A stretch of 64,000 nucleotides of DNA from Spongilla lacustris (taxonomy: Eukaryota > Porifera > Demospongiae > Spongillida > Spongillidae): contig OX442421.1 of NCBI GenBank assembly GCA_949361645.1, positions 703,001-767,000 of the forward strand. The letters run 5' to 3'. Both the position numbers and the translations under genes were made by a program. This document shows positions 31,127-44,169 of this stretch, piece after piece. The notes under the pieces were generated by a model. The model was given only the letters and a program-made list of their open reading frames with translations. It ran no database searches and was not told the origin of the DNA. Positions within the stretch are counted from its first letter, which is position 1, and each line of letters begins with the position of its first letter.

Positions 31127-34100
31127 ATATGGGACAGTTTCCGAGAAAATGATACTTCGCATATATAAATATAAAGTTATAAAAATGCCTCGCGTTTGAA
31201 TCGCTATAACTCCCGAACGATAAACGATATTAACTTCCTATTTTCAACACTTCCTACTACACCATTGCTCTATAGTAAAATACATTTTGGGGCCTTGCAC
31301 TTGCTCCATGCCAGTATTGCAACGTTCGATACCCCACCGGGTTCTAACCCACCATAACTTTAGGTAGGAGTAATCAATTCGCTTCAAATTCGGTTTGTAG
31401 GTAGAGAGGTCATATACCTATCGATTTGTTCTGTTCGTTAATTTTTATGTCATCCGTTACGGAGATACAGCGGCGCAAAGTTGGTACACGTTTCCCGCTC
31501 GAATTGCGCCGTTGTACGTGCGTGAACCGCTTCCATACCAAATTACATGAATATGCAACTACTTCCTGTGGGCTGAGACTTGGATAACTTATAGCCACAC
31601 CTATGTATACTGCGCTAGCTAGCTAGCTGGGTAAGTATTTAATCTATCGCCCCTGTCACAGTTGATATTCGTTATTATCTGTGTAGATAAACGATATGCA
31701 TAGCGACGTCCACTGAAGACAAGCTCGTAAGAGGTTCAATCGGCGGACGAGTTCGAGCCGGTACGGTTACGACGAGATATTCAAGATACTTTCGATGAGG
31801 ATGGGGAGATCGAGAACGGTAGTGACGGCGGTCATACCACTGACGATGGTGGTTGTAGGAAGTAAACAGCCGCTAAATCACCACCGGCCCCGCCCCCCAC
31901 ATATGGGCCATTGCAAGTCCAGACAGCAGCCCTGCAAAACCAACAGATGCAATGCAGAGCCACCAACCCGCACCACCTATGGAACCACCCGCCCATATCA
32001 GACCCTACACAGGAGCTACCAACTAACCAATGGGGTCAGCCTCCACAGTACAAGTAGAGATACTTATACTAACCCTCTCCCTGCAAATGGAGTTGGCAGC
32101 CCTCACAATTTCAGGGCAGCCATGAACTACATGTACATGTACCAAGGGAAGTCACACATGCCCCCTCCCAACACTACCAGTGGAACTACATGTATTAGCC
32201 CTCACTGCAAATGGCCTTACATGTACATGTAAGCAGAACCCCATTGGTCCAGCCCCCTCCCCTCCCCACCCCCACTATTGATTATTCTCTGCAAGTTCAA
32301 GGGACCATTGGCGCCATCCCCACACAGCAAAACCACCAGTCCCCATCACTACAGCCTTGCAAACTTTCAAAATAATACCTCCCCACCAGCTCTCTTACGG
32401 ATGTGGTTACCAGACCCTGCACTGCCAGTAGGGGAGCCCTCACATGCAGGGGTCAATAGATGCCAGTGGAGATGCCGCCCTCACTCTATAAGTAGTCCCC
32501 ATAAAGTACTGTACATACACCCGCCCCTCTCCAAACAGTGAAACCATAAGCCTACACTGCTAGTGCTCCACACACTGAGACCAGCCATCTGGACCAATGG
32601 GGTCAGCTCCCTCACTGCAAGTGGACAGTATCATTGGACCATTAATGCTAGTGAACTTAATAGCCACACGATACAAGTGAACTAACATTTAATACCTCCC
32701 GCACACTGCAAGTACTGGAGCCACCATCTCTCTTACAGATGGGGTTACCAGACCCTGCACTGCCAGCAGGGGTGCCCACACAAGCTGGGGTCAATACAAT
32801 GTACATGTAGGTATGATGCCAATGGAGATGCCAGCCATCACACTACAAGCGATTAAGCAGTCCCCAAATTTCAGGGGAAGCCATGAACTACATATGCACT
32901 GAACGTACACCCGCCCTTTCACTGCAAGTGCCCCACAAACTGGGACCAGCCCCCCACGGCCCTCCTGCCCACTACTAGTCCTTCACTGCAAGTAGAGTCA
33001 ACGGCTCAGGGACAAATGGGGTCAGCTCCCTCACTGCAAACAGACGGTAACATTGTAACTATTAATGCAAGTGAACTTAAAAGCCCACACTGCATTCCAG
33101 TTAGCACCATTGGAGCCATATTCCAGATGGAGTTATCAGACTGCCAGCAGGAAAGCCACCAGCTGCTAAACTCCCCGGGGTCATTGGGGGGTCCCACAAT
33201 AATGCATACTGGTGGATGGAGTCACACTGCAAGTGGAAATGGCACCCCGCACAATTTTAGGGAGCCACGAACTGGAGCCACACATGCCCCCACTATCTAT
33301 GGAACCATTTCACCCTCACTTAGCAGCCCCCACACACTACAAGTACAGTCCATACCAGTGACCATTCACTGCAAGTTCAAGGGGCCAATGGTCACACATC
33401 AAAACCACCATCCCCCATTGATCACTGCAAGTGAACTCAACAGCCGCACGATGCAAGTGAATTTCCATTAAATGTAAATGCCTCCACACTCCACACTGCA
33501 AGTAGTGGAGCCACCAGCTCTGTTACAGATGGGGTTACCAGACCCTGCATTCGATCAATGCCAGCAGGGGTGCCCACACAAGCTGGGGTCAGTAGGTATA
33601 TGATGCCAGTGGAGATGCCAACCCTCACACTACAACCCATGAACTACATGTACTGTACGTACACCTGCCCATCTCAAAACACTACCAATGGAACCATTAG
33701 GCCTCCTGCCCTGCACTACCTGCATGTCCTTCACTGCACGTTGAGTCAACATACGGCCCAGGGACCAATGGCGTCAGCTCCCTCACTGCAAGCGGACAGT
33801 ATCATTGGAATCATTAATGCAAGTGAACTTAATGGCCCCACACTGCAGGTCCGGTTAGCACCAGCGGTTCTTGGTCTGTCAGCAAAGGAGCCACCAGCTG
33901 CTAAACACCCCAGGGTCATTGGGGCCCCCAGAATAATCATGCTGGTGGAAACTCACAACAGTGAAATTGGAATTGGTAACCCCCACAATATTAGGGGAAC
34001 CATGAACTGGAGCCCCCCGCTATCCATGGAACCATTAGCCCTCACTTAGCAGGAGTACCTCCCACTACATGTACCTATCCTTCACTGCATGTTTCATCAG

Positions 34101-37100
34101 TCAAGATTACCAGCCATATCACTACAAGTGCACCATACCCGTGAACATTTACCGCAGGTTCAAGAAGCCAATGGGACCACTGGAGCCATTCTCACACATT
34201 AGAACCACCATCCCCCATAACTGCAAGTGAACTTAACAGCCGCACAAGACAAGTGAACTTACATTTAATGCCTACACACTGCTAATAGTAGAGCCACCAG
34301 CTCTCTCACAGATGGGGTTACCAGACCTGCACTGCCCACATAAGCTGGGGTCAATATGTATATGCCAGTGGAGATGCCAGCCATCGCACTACAAGTAGTC
34401 CCCAAATTTCAGGGAAAGCCATGAACTACATGCACTGAACATACACCCGCCCCTCTCCAAACACTACCATTTGAACCATTAGTCCTCACTGCAACTACCC
34501 TACACACTGGGACCCGCCCCCACAGCCCTCCTGCCCCTTCACTGCATGTTGAGTTATTGGCCCAGGGGTCAGCTCCCTCACTACAAGCGGACAGACGCAT
34601 TATTGCAAGTGAACTTAATAGCCCCATACAACAAGTCCAGTTAGCACCTGTCCAACGAGGGAGCCACCAGCTGCTAAAACCCTCTGCAGGGTCGTTGGGG
34701 GCCCCCCACAATAATGCATGCTGGTGGAGACTCCAGCTCTCACACGGCAATAGGAATTCGGCACCCCACACAATATTAGGGGAGCCATCAACTGGAGTCA
34801 CACATGCCCATGGAACCATTAGCTCTCACTTAGCAGTCCCCACATACGGGGCTAGCCCCCACGGCCCTATCTCTCACTACCTATCCTTTACTGCAAGTTG
34901 TATCCGAGATCCAGGAGTGAACGTGCAATGCCATCCCTCACTCACTAGCCCTCTCACTGCAAACACACAATATCAGTGGAACCAGACTCACCCAGCACCC
35001 ACCCCCAACAGCCCTCTTACGTATGGAGTAATCAGACTGCCAGCAGGGGAGCCACCAGCTGCCATATTACCAGTCCTCACAAAACTAGACCCCATCATGA
35101 GGAGTGGAACCACACATGCAATGGAGCCATTAGCTCTCACTGCATGGGGACTTACATGGTGTAGGCCCCAAACACTGGGGCCAGCCACAATGGCCCCCTA
35201 TCCACTTAACCCCACACAGTACAACCACCAGCTCCTCACTGCAAATGAAACCACCAGACCCACTACCTGTGAAACCATTAACTCCCTACCTGTGAAACTG
35301 GTCATTAACCCCCACACTACAAGAGAACTTACACTGTCAGGAGAACCATTAACTACTAGTGGAGCTACCAGCCCGCATTGGACAAATGGGAACACCATGC
35401 ACCACTGAAGCAGCCTCCGTTTGTAGAGTGTACATGTGTACGTTTTGAACACATTTTGTGTTGTAGATCTGAACTAAATGTTTGTGCATGTACCGAGGCA
35501 TGTACAGAGTTATTTTATCTGGGGTGGAAGTGAAGCCCATGCTGTTAGTGGTGAATATAGTTACCAGCCCTATCGGTACTGATTGCGGGTGGTCTGCACC
35601 CGTGGTTGGTTTATATAGACAAGCAGAAGGCTTTTTGAAAAGAAAAAAGCCTACTGGGAACTGTGTAGTGTTGAGATACATGTACAAGTTGCAAAACTTG
35701 TAAGTGCCACTTAGAATGTCACATAAATTGCATGCGCAGTCACAGCTATAATTTGGCACGGTGAAGACATTGGAATTCATGACCACCAACTTCACTTGTG
35801 CGGTCATGAATTCTGATGTCTTCACCGTGACACACATCCAAAATGGCACTTACATGTTTTGCTAAGTGTACCTCAACAATGTAAAGCACTACATGTAGTT
35901 CCCAGCTGTAGGGGGTTTTATTCTTATTTTTTATCTTCCAAAAAGCTCTCTGCTTGTGTATATAAACCAACCACGGGTGCAGACCACCCGCAATCAGTAC
36001 CGATAGGGCTGGTAAATATATTCACCACTAACAGCATGGGCTTCACTTCCACCCCAGATAAAATAACTCTGTACATGCCTCTGTACATGCACAAACATTT
36101 AGTTCAGATCTACAACACAAAATGTGTTCAAAACGTATACATGTACACTCTACAAACGGAGGCTGCTTCAGTGGTGCATGGTGTTCCCATTTGTCCAATG
36201 CGGGCTGGTAGCTCCATTAGTAGTTGATGGTTCTCCTGACAGTGTAAGTCCTCTTGTAGTCAGTGTGGGGGTTAATGACTGGTCAGTTTCACAGGTAGGG
36301 AGTTAAAGGTTTCACAGGTAGTGGGTCTGGTGGTTCCATTTGCATTGAGGAGCTGGTGGTTGTACTGTGTGAGGTTAAGCGGATAGGGGGCCATTGTGGC
36401 TGGCCCCAGTGTTTGGGGCCTGCACCATGTAAGTTAGTCCACATGCAGTGAGAGCTAATGGCTCCATTGCATGTGTGGTTCCACTCCTCATGATGGGGTC
36501 TAGTTTTGTGAGGACCGGTAATGTGGCAGCTGGTGGCTCTACTAGTAGCAGTGTGTAGGCATTAAATGTAAGTTCACTTGTCTTGTGCGGCTGTTAAGTT
36601 CACTTGCAGTTATGGGGGATGGTGGTTCTAATGTGTGAGAATGGCTCCAGTGGTCCCATTGGCCCCTTGAACCTGCGGTAAATGTTCACGGGTATGGTGC
36701 ACTTGTAGTGATACGGCTGGTAATCTTGGCAGATGAAACATGCAGTGAAGGATAGGTACATGTAGTGGGAGGTACTCCTGCTAAGTGAGGGCTAATGGTT
36801 CCATGGATAGCGGGGGGCTCCAGTTCATGGTTCCCCTAATATTGTGGGGGTTACCAATTCCAATTTCACTGTTGTGAGTTTCCACCAGCATGATTATTCT
36901 GGGGGCCCCAATGACCCTGGGGTGTTTAGCAGCTGGTGGCTCCTTTGCTGACAGACCAAGAACCGCTGGTGCTAACGGGACCTGTAATGTGCGGCTATTA
37001 AGTTCACTTGCATTAATGATTCCAATGATACTGTCCACTTGCAGTAAGGGAGCTGACGCCATTGGTCCCTGGGCCGTATGTTGACTCAACGTGCAGTGAA

Positions 37101-39733
37101 GGACATGCAGGTAGTGCAGGGCAGGAGGCCTAATGGTTCCATTGGTAGTGTTTTGAGATGGGCAGGTGTACGTACAGTACATGTAGTTCATGGGTTGTAG
37201 TGTGAGGGTTAGCATCTCTACTGGCATCAAATACCTACTGACCCCAGCTTGTGTGGGCACCCCTGCTGGCATTGACCAAATGCAGGGTCTGGTAACCCCA
37301 TCTGTAACAGAGCTGGTGGCTCCACTACTTGCATTGTGGAGGCATTTACATTTAATGGAAATTCACTTGCATCGTGCGGTTGTTTAGTTCACTTGCAGTG
37401 ATCAATGGAGGATGGTGGTTTTGATGTGTGACCATTGGCCCCTTGAACTTGCAGTGAATGGTCATTGGTATGGTGCACTTGTATTGAGAAGGCTGAGAAG
37501 GCTGCTGAAACTTGCAGTGAATGATAATAGGTAGTGGGAGATAGGGTGTCATATGTGGGGGCTGCTAGTGAGGGTGAATGGTTCCATAGATAGTGGGGGC
37601 ATGTGTGGCTCCAGTTCGTGGCTCCCTAAAATTGTGCGGGGTGCCATTTCCACTTGCAGTGTGACTCCATCCACCAGTATGCATTATTGTGGGACCCCCC
37701 AATGACCCCGGGGAGTTTAGCAGCTGGTGGCTTCCCTGCTGGCAGTCTGATAACTCCATCTGGAATATGGCTCCACTGGTGCTAACTGGAATGCAGTGTG
37801 GGCTTTTAAGTTCACTTGCATTAATAGTTACAATGTTACTGTCTGCTTGCAGTGAGGGAGCTGACCCCATTTGTCCCTGGGCCGTTGACTCTACCTGCAG
37901 TGAAAGACAGGTAGTGGGCAGGAGGGCCGTGGGGGCTGGTCCCAGTGTGTAGGGCACTTGCAGTGAAAGGGCGGGTGTACGTTCAGTGCATATGTAGTTC
38001 ATGGCTTCCCCTGAAATTTGGGGACTGCTTAATTGCTTGTAGTGTGATGGCTGGCATCTCCATTGGCAGTGCAGGGTCTGGTAACCCCATCTGTAAGAGA
38101 GATGGTGGCTCCAGTACTTGCAGTGTGCGGGAGGTATTACATGTTAGTTCACTTGTATCGTGTGGCTATTAAGTTCACTTGCATTAATGGTCCAATGATA
38201 CTGTCCACTTGCAGTGAGGGAGCTGACTCCATTGGTCCAGGTGGCTGGTCTCAGTGTGTGGAGCACGTGCATTGAGGGCTTATGGTTCCACTGTTTGGAG
38301 AGGGGAGGGTGTACGTACAGTACTTTATGGGGACTACTTGTAGTGTGAGGGCGGCATCTCCACTGGCATCTATTGACCCCTGCTTGTGAGGGCTCCCATA
38401 CTGGCAGTGCAAGGTCTGGTAACCCCATCCGTAAGAGAGCTGGTGGCTCCACTACTGGCAGTGTGGAGGTATTGTTTTGAAAGTTTGCAAGGCTGTAGTG
38501 ATGGGGACTGGTGATTTTGCTGTGTGGGGATGGCTCCATTGGCCCCTTAAGCTTGAACTTGCAGAGAATAATCAATAGTGGGGGTGGGGAGGGGAGGGGG
38601 CTGGACCAATGGGGTTCTGCTTACATGTACATGTAAGGCCATTTGCAGTGAGGGCTAATACATGTAGTTCCACTGGTAGTGTTGGGAGGGGGCATGTGTG
38701 ACTTCCCTTAGTACATGTACATGTAGTTCATGGCTGCCCTGAAATTGTGAGGGCTGCCAACTCCATTTGCAGGGAGAGGGTTAGTATAAGTATCTCTACT
38801 TGTACTGTGGAGGCTGACCCCATTGGTTAGTTGGTAGCTCCTGTGTAGGGTCTGATATGGGCGGGTGGTTCCCTAGGTAGTGCGGGTTGGTGGCTCTGCA
38901 TTGCATCTGTTGGTTTTGCAGGGCTGCTGTCTGGACTTGCAATGGCCCATATGTGGGGGGCGGGGCCGGTGGTGATTTAGCGGCTGTTTACTTCCTACAA
39001 CCACCATCGTCAGTGGTATGACCGCCGTCACTACCGTTCTCGATCTCCCCATCCTCATCGAAAGTATCTTGAATATCTCGTCGTAACCGTACCGGCTCGA
39101 ACTCGTCCGCCGATTGAACCTCTTACGAGCTTGTCTTCAGTGGACGTCGCTATGCATATCGTTTATCTATACACAGAAGATAACGAATATCAACTGTAAC
39201 AGGGACGATAGATTAAATACTTACCCACTCCAGCTAGCTAGCTAGCGCAGTATATATAGGTGTGGCTATAAGTTATCCAAGTCTCAGCCCACAGGAAGTA
39301 TTTGCATATTCATGAATTTGGTATGGAAGCAGTTCACGCACGTACAACGGCGCGATTCGAGCGGGAAACTTGTACCAACTTTGCGCCGCTGTATCTCCGC
39401 AACGGATGACATAAAAATTAACGAACAGAACAAATCGATAGGTATATGACCTCTCTACCTACAAACCGAATTTGAAGCGAATTGATTACTCCTACCTAAA
39501 GTTATGGTGGGTTTGAACCCGCTGGGGTATCGAACGTTGCAATACTGGCACGGAGCATATGCAAGGCCCCAAAATGTATTTTATTATAGAGCAATGGTGT
39601 AGTATGATGTGTTGAAAATAGAAAGTTAATATCATGTATTGTTCTGGAGTTATAGCGATTCAAACGCGAGGCATTTTTATAACTTTATATTTATATATGC
39701 GAAGTATCATTTTCTCGGAAACTGTCCCATATA
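31127..39733. mobile_element. Giant foldback element, 8.6 kb, arms of about 4.7 and 3.9 kb
   Basis: The left end (ATATGGGACAGTTTCCGAGA at 31127) reappears inverted at 39733. Paired landmarks run through the whole length: 31795 with 39058, 33197 with 37689, 33558 with 37272, 33940 with 36890, and 35408 with about 36180. The axis is a hairpin at 35757-35829. The outer 400 bp match the small foldback at 29259. Inside, diverged units recur many times (cactgcaagtgaactta, gagccaccagctgc, ggggttaccagaccctgca). Long Pro/Ser/Thr/His ORFs appear in mirrored pairs and are not supported as genes. The right arm lacks about 750 bp that the left has. No transposase was recognised. Confidence 0.9.
35757..35829. 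repeat. Hairpin at the axis of the giant foldback
   Basis: The arms cacggtgaagacat...aattcatgacc and ggtcatgaatt...atgtcttcaccgtg enclose a loop of about 17 bases, with two small mismatched positions. Confidence 0.85.
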
Positions 39734-40073
39734 TATATATATATATATTCACACTTGCAGGTACATATAATGGAAACAAAATTTAGGCTGATTAGTGGTC
39801 ATTATTATGTATTATGTGTAACTACCAGCTAATACACACTGAGAATGCTTAAATGCAGGGGTGAAACAATTCCATTTTCTGTACTGGCATGAAAAAACCC
39901 ATTATATTTGTTTAAACCATTGTTGCAAATGCAATGATTTCATTATCTGTTCCCCATGTACCTAAAGAGTTCGTTCAATGTAATCAAATAAAGATGTGTA
40001 CAACAAATCATCTCTGAGAGATGAAGCCAAATTGACAATTTAATTCTATCTTCCTTCGATTTACCAAGATGCA
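39734..40073. other. (AT)n tract and unassigned sequence
   Basis: An (AT)n run at 39730-39748 abuts the end of the giant foldback. The rest is AT-rich with no feature recognised. Confidence 0.4.
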
Positions 40074-40388
40074 TTATGCAGCAAACTGAAATTTACAAAA
40101 CCTGTGACAATCATTAATAATACTGTCCCCACTATCACTACCATTGTCTATGCTGTCACCGCTTTCACTACCATTATTAGCTGAGTCTTTATCAACATTA
40201 AGGTCATCACTTACAATACCCACTGCTCTTTTGGATTCTTCCCCATCTTGTTCAATATCAATTGCATCAGCTTTTACTTTTCCATTTGCTTCTCTCACGT
40301 TCAGTGTTTATGTATTCAGTCTTTTTGTAACGTCCAATATTTTCAGAATATAAAAATTCTTTCATTCCACTAAACACAGGCATCTTAA

Positions 40389-40929
40389 TTATATTAAATT
40401 AATTAAACGCTCTGCAAAAAGTTCTGCATTGCATTTTGCCTTATACAAACATCCAGTTAAGTTCAGCTTTGTTTGTTTAATAAAATCATCTGATAAACAG
40501 CCACAGTGTTTTTTTATGTTTAGACGTACAATGGCACTTATAGGATAATTTTTAATGTGGGATTGAATATACTTTGCAGAGCACTTCTTTGATTTTAAGC
40601 CATTTTTGTTGTGCTCTGTCGCAATGACCAGCACACATTATGACACTTGTCTTTGACTCATCAGGAAAATATTCTCTGAGAGATAATAGGCTAGAGGAAT
40701 CAAAGTCTTGTACATGCGTACTAATTTCCATGCCTTCTTTAAAGGCCTCGCCAAACAACTCAGTAAGGCCAACACCCTCAGCAGACTTAGAGGTGCCCAT
40801 GTAAAATTCATTCTGCTCTTCCTTTGTGCCCCGTTGTGACATATGCTTATAGTACAATAATGCGTAATTTTGAGTTGCGTTTTGTGAAAAGTAGCCACGA
40901 GTGAGCCAGCTAGCATCAATCTTTTTCAT
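40389..40929 (-). pseudogene. Mutator-like transposase fragment
   Basis: The minus strand encodes MKKIDASWLTRGYFSQNATQ, EQNEFYMGTSKSAEGVGL, VQDFDSSSLLSLREYFPD and VIMCAGHCDRAQ. The DxDSSS block followed by a C.GH.xRA box is the arrangement of metazoan Mutator-like transposases (GDGDS..., C..H..KR). After CDRAQQ the frame shifts at an A-run near 40611-40615 and resumes as KNGLKSKKCSAKYIQSH to a stop at 40389. An acidic open stretch at 40074-40298 (Ser/Asp repeats) could be another part. The order and break suggest a decayed copy. Confidence 0.5.
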
Positions 40930-41094
40930 TGTTTCTTTTGCTCACTACAAATGATATCTAATTGGTTTTTAACTACAGGTCTTATGAGCATTAAAATTGA
41001 GATAAATGCCTTACTTGAAGCGGTTCTTTTCTAGGACCCCCCCCCCCCCCCAATTATTATTAATCAACAAATCAATTAACAGCCTTTGATGTAA

Positions 41095-41407
41095 TCAACA
41101 GTGTCCCGTTCTGACTGTTACCCTATTTTTGTAACTTGTAAACTTACCATACATACTGCTGAACCTAAGCTAAACTAAGCCCAGCTAGACGGGGGAACAG
41201 TCGGCTGATCCGCTAACAAATCCAGCTAGACCCGGACAAAATTTTGTCCCGGTAAAGCTGGATTTGTTAGCGGATCAGCCGACTGTTCCTCCATCTAGCT
41301 GGGCTTAGTTTAGGGTACGCCCATCTAGCTGGGCTTAGTTTAGATTAGGTTCAGCAGTATGTACGAGTTACAAAAATAGAGTAACAGTCAGAACGGGACA
41401 CTGTTGA
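41095..41407. mobile_element. Almost fully palindromic foldback MITE, 313 bp
   Basis: Ends read TCAACAGTGTCCCGTTCTGA and its inverse at 41407. The arms of about 145 bp meet near 41235 (ccggacaaaattttgtcc). The right arm carries an extra tandem copy of 'catctagctgggcttagttta'. No ORF was found. Confidence 0.9.
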
Positions 41408-41477
41408 CTAATCCCCTTGTTTTAATTCTAGTACGTTGGTATACGACCTTACATCGCGAGTGTTAATCTGTGACATA

Positions 41478-41625
41478 CCTGTCCAATGTACACAGCATCG
41501 CTCATCATTTCCGTCGACATCAAAGTCCTCAAGGCAAAAGTCGGGGTCGTTGAAATCTTCATCTTCGGTTGTTGAGTCTTTTTCGTCCGTATCGCTTTTA
41601 CCCAGAAACCTCCACGTTTAAAACC
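41478..41625 (-). CDS. Acidic exon, possibly 5' to the Mutator-like ORF
   Basis: The minus strand has an open acidic stretch (RFLGKSDTDEKDSTTEDEDF, NDPDFCLEDFDVDGND) ending at a good donor (acag|gtatgt). It lies upstream of the transposase fragment with the 313-bp foldback between them, so the two may belong to one element with the foldback in an intron. Function unknown. Confidence 0.4.
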
Positions 41626-43108
41626 TTTAACCCTATGACGTAACCGGAAGTTATTTCAAAATTACGCTATACGCCAGAGCTGTAAATTGGAGTCTATCAT
41701 TTGCGCCTTGGGCCTTTTCTTCAAAACGGCGCGTACAATCGAGCTAATCTTCTCCATGTGAGGGGTTCTACTATCCCGATTGTGGTATTTGAACTCATTC
41801 CGCTTTCCTAATGCTTGGAACGTCGAGTTCATTTCGCTTCAAATGGTCGAGAATTGGCAGTTCTGCTAAGGTAATCCGGATGACTATATTGTCACGGTCG
41901 GTCTTGCTGTGACTTGTTTTGTGTTCCTATATGCGTTAGACTTTTGCTATTAGCGGTTGACCACTTCAGCCATACCAACTAACATACCAGCTGTTCGTGA
42001 AGATGCGCATCAAATGGAAACGAAGACAAAGCACATCGTGCAAGGAATAGTAAGTTATATATGGTACAGTATCAAGTGTTACAAATCGTACGGTTGTTAT
42101 TTTACCTACCATTGTAATCTATTGGGTAAAAATCGTAGTGGCGTAAGGAAGGTACCTGACTATGGGTGTGGTGTAGGTGTGAGCATGGGTGTGGTGCATG
42201 AGGGTGAACATAGTTCTGACGCAAGGGAATAATATGGTTGTGATGCAAGGGGTGTACTCTGCTCTACGACCTACCGGGCCACCGTACATACTGTATACTA
42301 CAGTACTAGGCCCATCACAATTGTTGTTGCAATAAATTTTCTCACTTCTGCAGCACCATGAGGTACCTGCTTCCACATTGATGCAGGCATGGGACTTCAA
42401 TTTCACAGCATTGCTGCTGATAACTGGTCACTGCAATACCTGACAGCATTTCATCATTGATCTTGAAGAAGTCAAGCACAGAACAGTGCATGCAGGCCCT
42501 TGTGGTGTATCATATGATGTGGTTGTGTGGGTTCTAGTTGTGGGCTAGAGTCATCGAAAATGGTGAATTATCTCATCACATGGGACCAGGTCTTCACAGG
42601 TAAGAAGTCACTATGTTTCAAAACCCAATACATACGGGCATCCAGTAGTTGGGCGTAGCCCGACCATACGCGCGACGGTCTGGCTACGGCCAACCAGTTC
42701 TACCTTCTATCCATTTTGAGTCTTCAGGAATGATTCTTAGATGGAAAACGATAAAATCCAAGGCTAGAATGTTCACAATAGTAACTTCTACAACCAATCG
42801 CACGGCAACTAACCATTTAATTACTTATGACCAATTTTAATATTCATTGATTTTAGTCACGTGCGTTCTAACTGGACCTATATGTACGTATGTATGTTAT
42901 CCGTATTGACAGCCAGAGTTACGTGAGTAAAATGCTGTGGACAGCCATCATAAATTCTCGATATGTGCATACTGTAATTGTCATGTTTGCCAACAAGTAC
43001 AGAAAATTCAGTTTGATTTGTTCTGGAGAAACTATTTGAAAGAATTACTAGTGTCTTTTGTATTGTATTTCCCCACTCACTGAATGTACACACACATTGC
43101 ATTGTAGG
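41626..43108. other. No gene recognised
   Basis: A plus-strand open frame at 41957-42232 includes EDAHQMETKTKHIVQG before a possible donor (atag|taag is weak). A small inverted motif 'gggcgtagcccgaccatacgcg' lies near 42650. Neither is convincing. Confidence 0.3.
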
Positions 43109-43489
43109 TTAAAATGGATTATTATCACAACCCAAAAAGTATTTCCATATCAAAATATGATCTCTATCATAATCTATCTTGTCACTGTCCCTTTGACCAC
43201 ACATGTACACACAACATTGAAGTACTGCTAGTGTGTTGTTCCTTTGTGGTGTCCTTCCCACCTTTGCTGGTCTAGAACGGTGTTGACATGTTGGTGGAGG
43301 TGGCAGCGCAACACCACTCATTTCCATGGTAGCAATAGGTTGCACATTGACTTGACGTCCTCTGCTAGAAGGAGTGCACATTGAGTTCCCATTCATCTCT
43401 TCTCCTTCAATTGAGTTAACTGTGTGTATGCAGAGTTGTGAAGGATGAAAATCTATATCTACCTCCCCCCTCTCCACCAAAACATACAA
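43109..43489 (-). CDS. Unrecognised ORF
   Basis: An open frame of 126 residues with a Ser/Pro/Arg-rich middle (GNSMCTPSSRGRQ, VALPPPPTCQHRSRP). The composition could be that of a cytoplasmic tail or disordered segment. No domain or confirmed splice site was found. Confidence 0.25.
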   Translation of the reverse strand: MYVLVERGEVDIDFHPSQLCIHTVNSIEGEEMNGNSMCTPSSRGRQVNVQPIATMEMSGVALPPPPTCQHRSRPAKVGRTPQRNNTLAVLQCCVYMCGQRDSDKIDYDRDHILIWKYFLGCDNNPF

Positions 43490-43617
43490 GCTGTATAGTG
43501 GTTGGGAGTGATTGTGTCACAGGTTCCCACCCTTCCTCTGTTATCACTCTCCATATAAGTATCACCCCTTTCCCACCTCAAGTTTGTTTTGCTGAATGAA
43601 TCTCTATCACTCCATGT

Positions 43618-44163
43618 ATTCTGTAGCCCCATAGGTGGTTTTGGTGAGGTTGATGGTGTAGCTGGTGTGTGCTCGAACAGGTTGATTCGAGAAGTAGAGA
43701 GTTAGTGCACACCATGGATGCTTGTGAGGTGACTGTTCCCTCAGTGGAGCTGAGGAGAATTTAAATATTCTCATTATTAGGATTGGACAGCCCCACCCCA
43801 TTACGCACTTACACAACTTTGATGACAAGGAGGTAAGGTGTGATGTCCATGCTCACACCCAACAGTTTGGCAAGCATCTTCATGGGCCATGCAGGAGTAC
43901 ACTGAGGAGTTTGCCAGGTAGCGGCCTAGGAGGTGATGGAGATTTTTTTTGTGCCTCCTCATCAGCCTGGGGAGGAGGATGGTATGAATGATATTAGCAA
44001 AGTGTAGTAGGAGTAGATCACACACACATACATACACACACACACACACACAAACACATACTCCCTCATCTGGAAGGAGGTTATAAATAATAATCACACA
44101 CCGAGTAATGTACCATGCAGGCTTGTTGCCTTTGGCATGTCTGTAAGCCTCATAGGCATCCAA
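43618..44163 (-). CDS. Unrecognised multi-exon gene fragment
   Basis: Three open pieces on the minus strand look coding. First, DAYEAYRHAKGNKPAWYITR and VIIIYNLLPD (to about 44062, before a CA tract). Second, after an acceptor, a piece reading PMKMLAKLLGVSMDITPYLL (about 43905-43812) with a donor-like tgt|gtaagt. Third, an exon after ctcctcag (about 43752 down to about 43618) with a stop near its end. Short introns and hydrophobic helical content suggest a real host gene, but I cannot name it. The (CA)n tract at 44021-44052 falls in an intron. Confidence 0.4.
44021..44052 (+). repeat. (CA)n microsatellite
   Basis: Interrupted CA dinucleotide tract (cacacatacatacacacac...). Confidence 0.9.
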
Positions 44164-44169
44164 GGATGG

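Noticed and set aside
32000..38600. Long Pro/Ser/Thr/His ORFs (up to 283 residues) inside the giant foldback
   Set aside because: They occur as mirrored pairs, consist of diverged short repeats, shift frame between units and contain no recognised domain.
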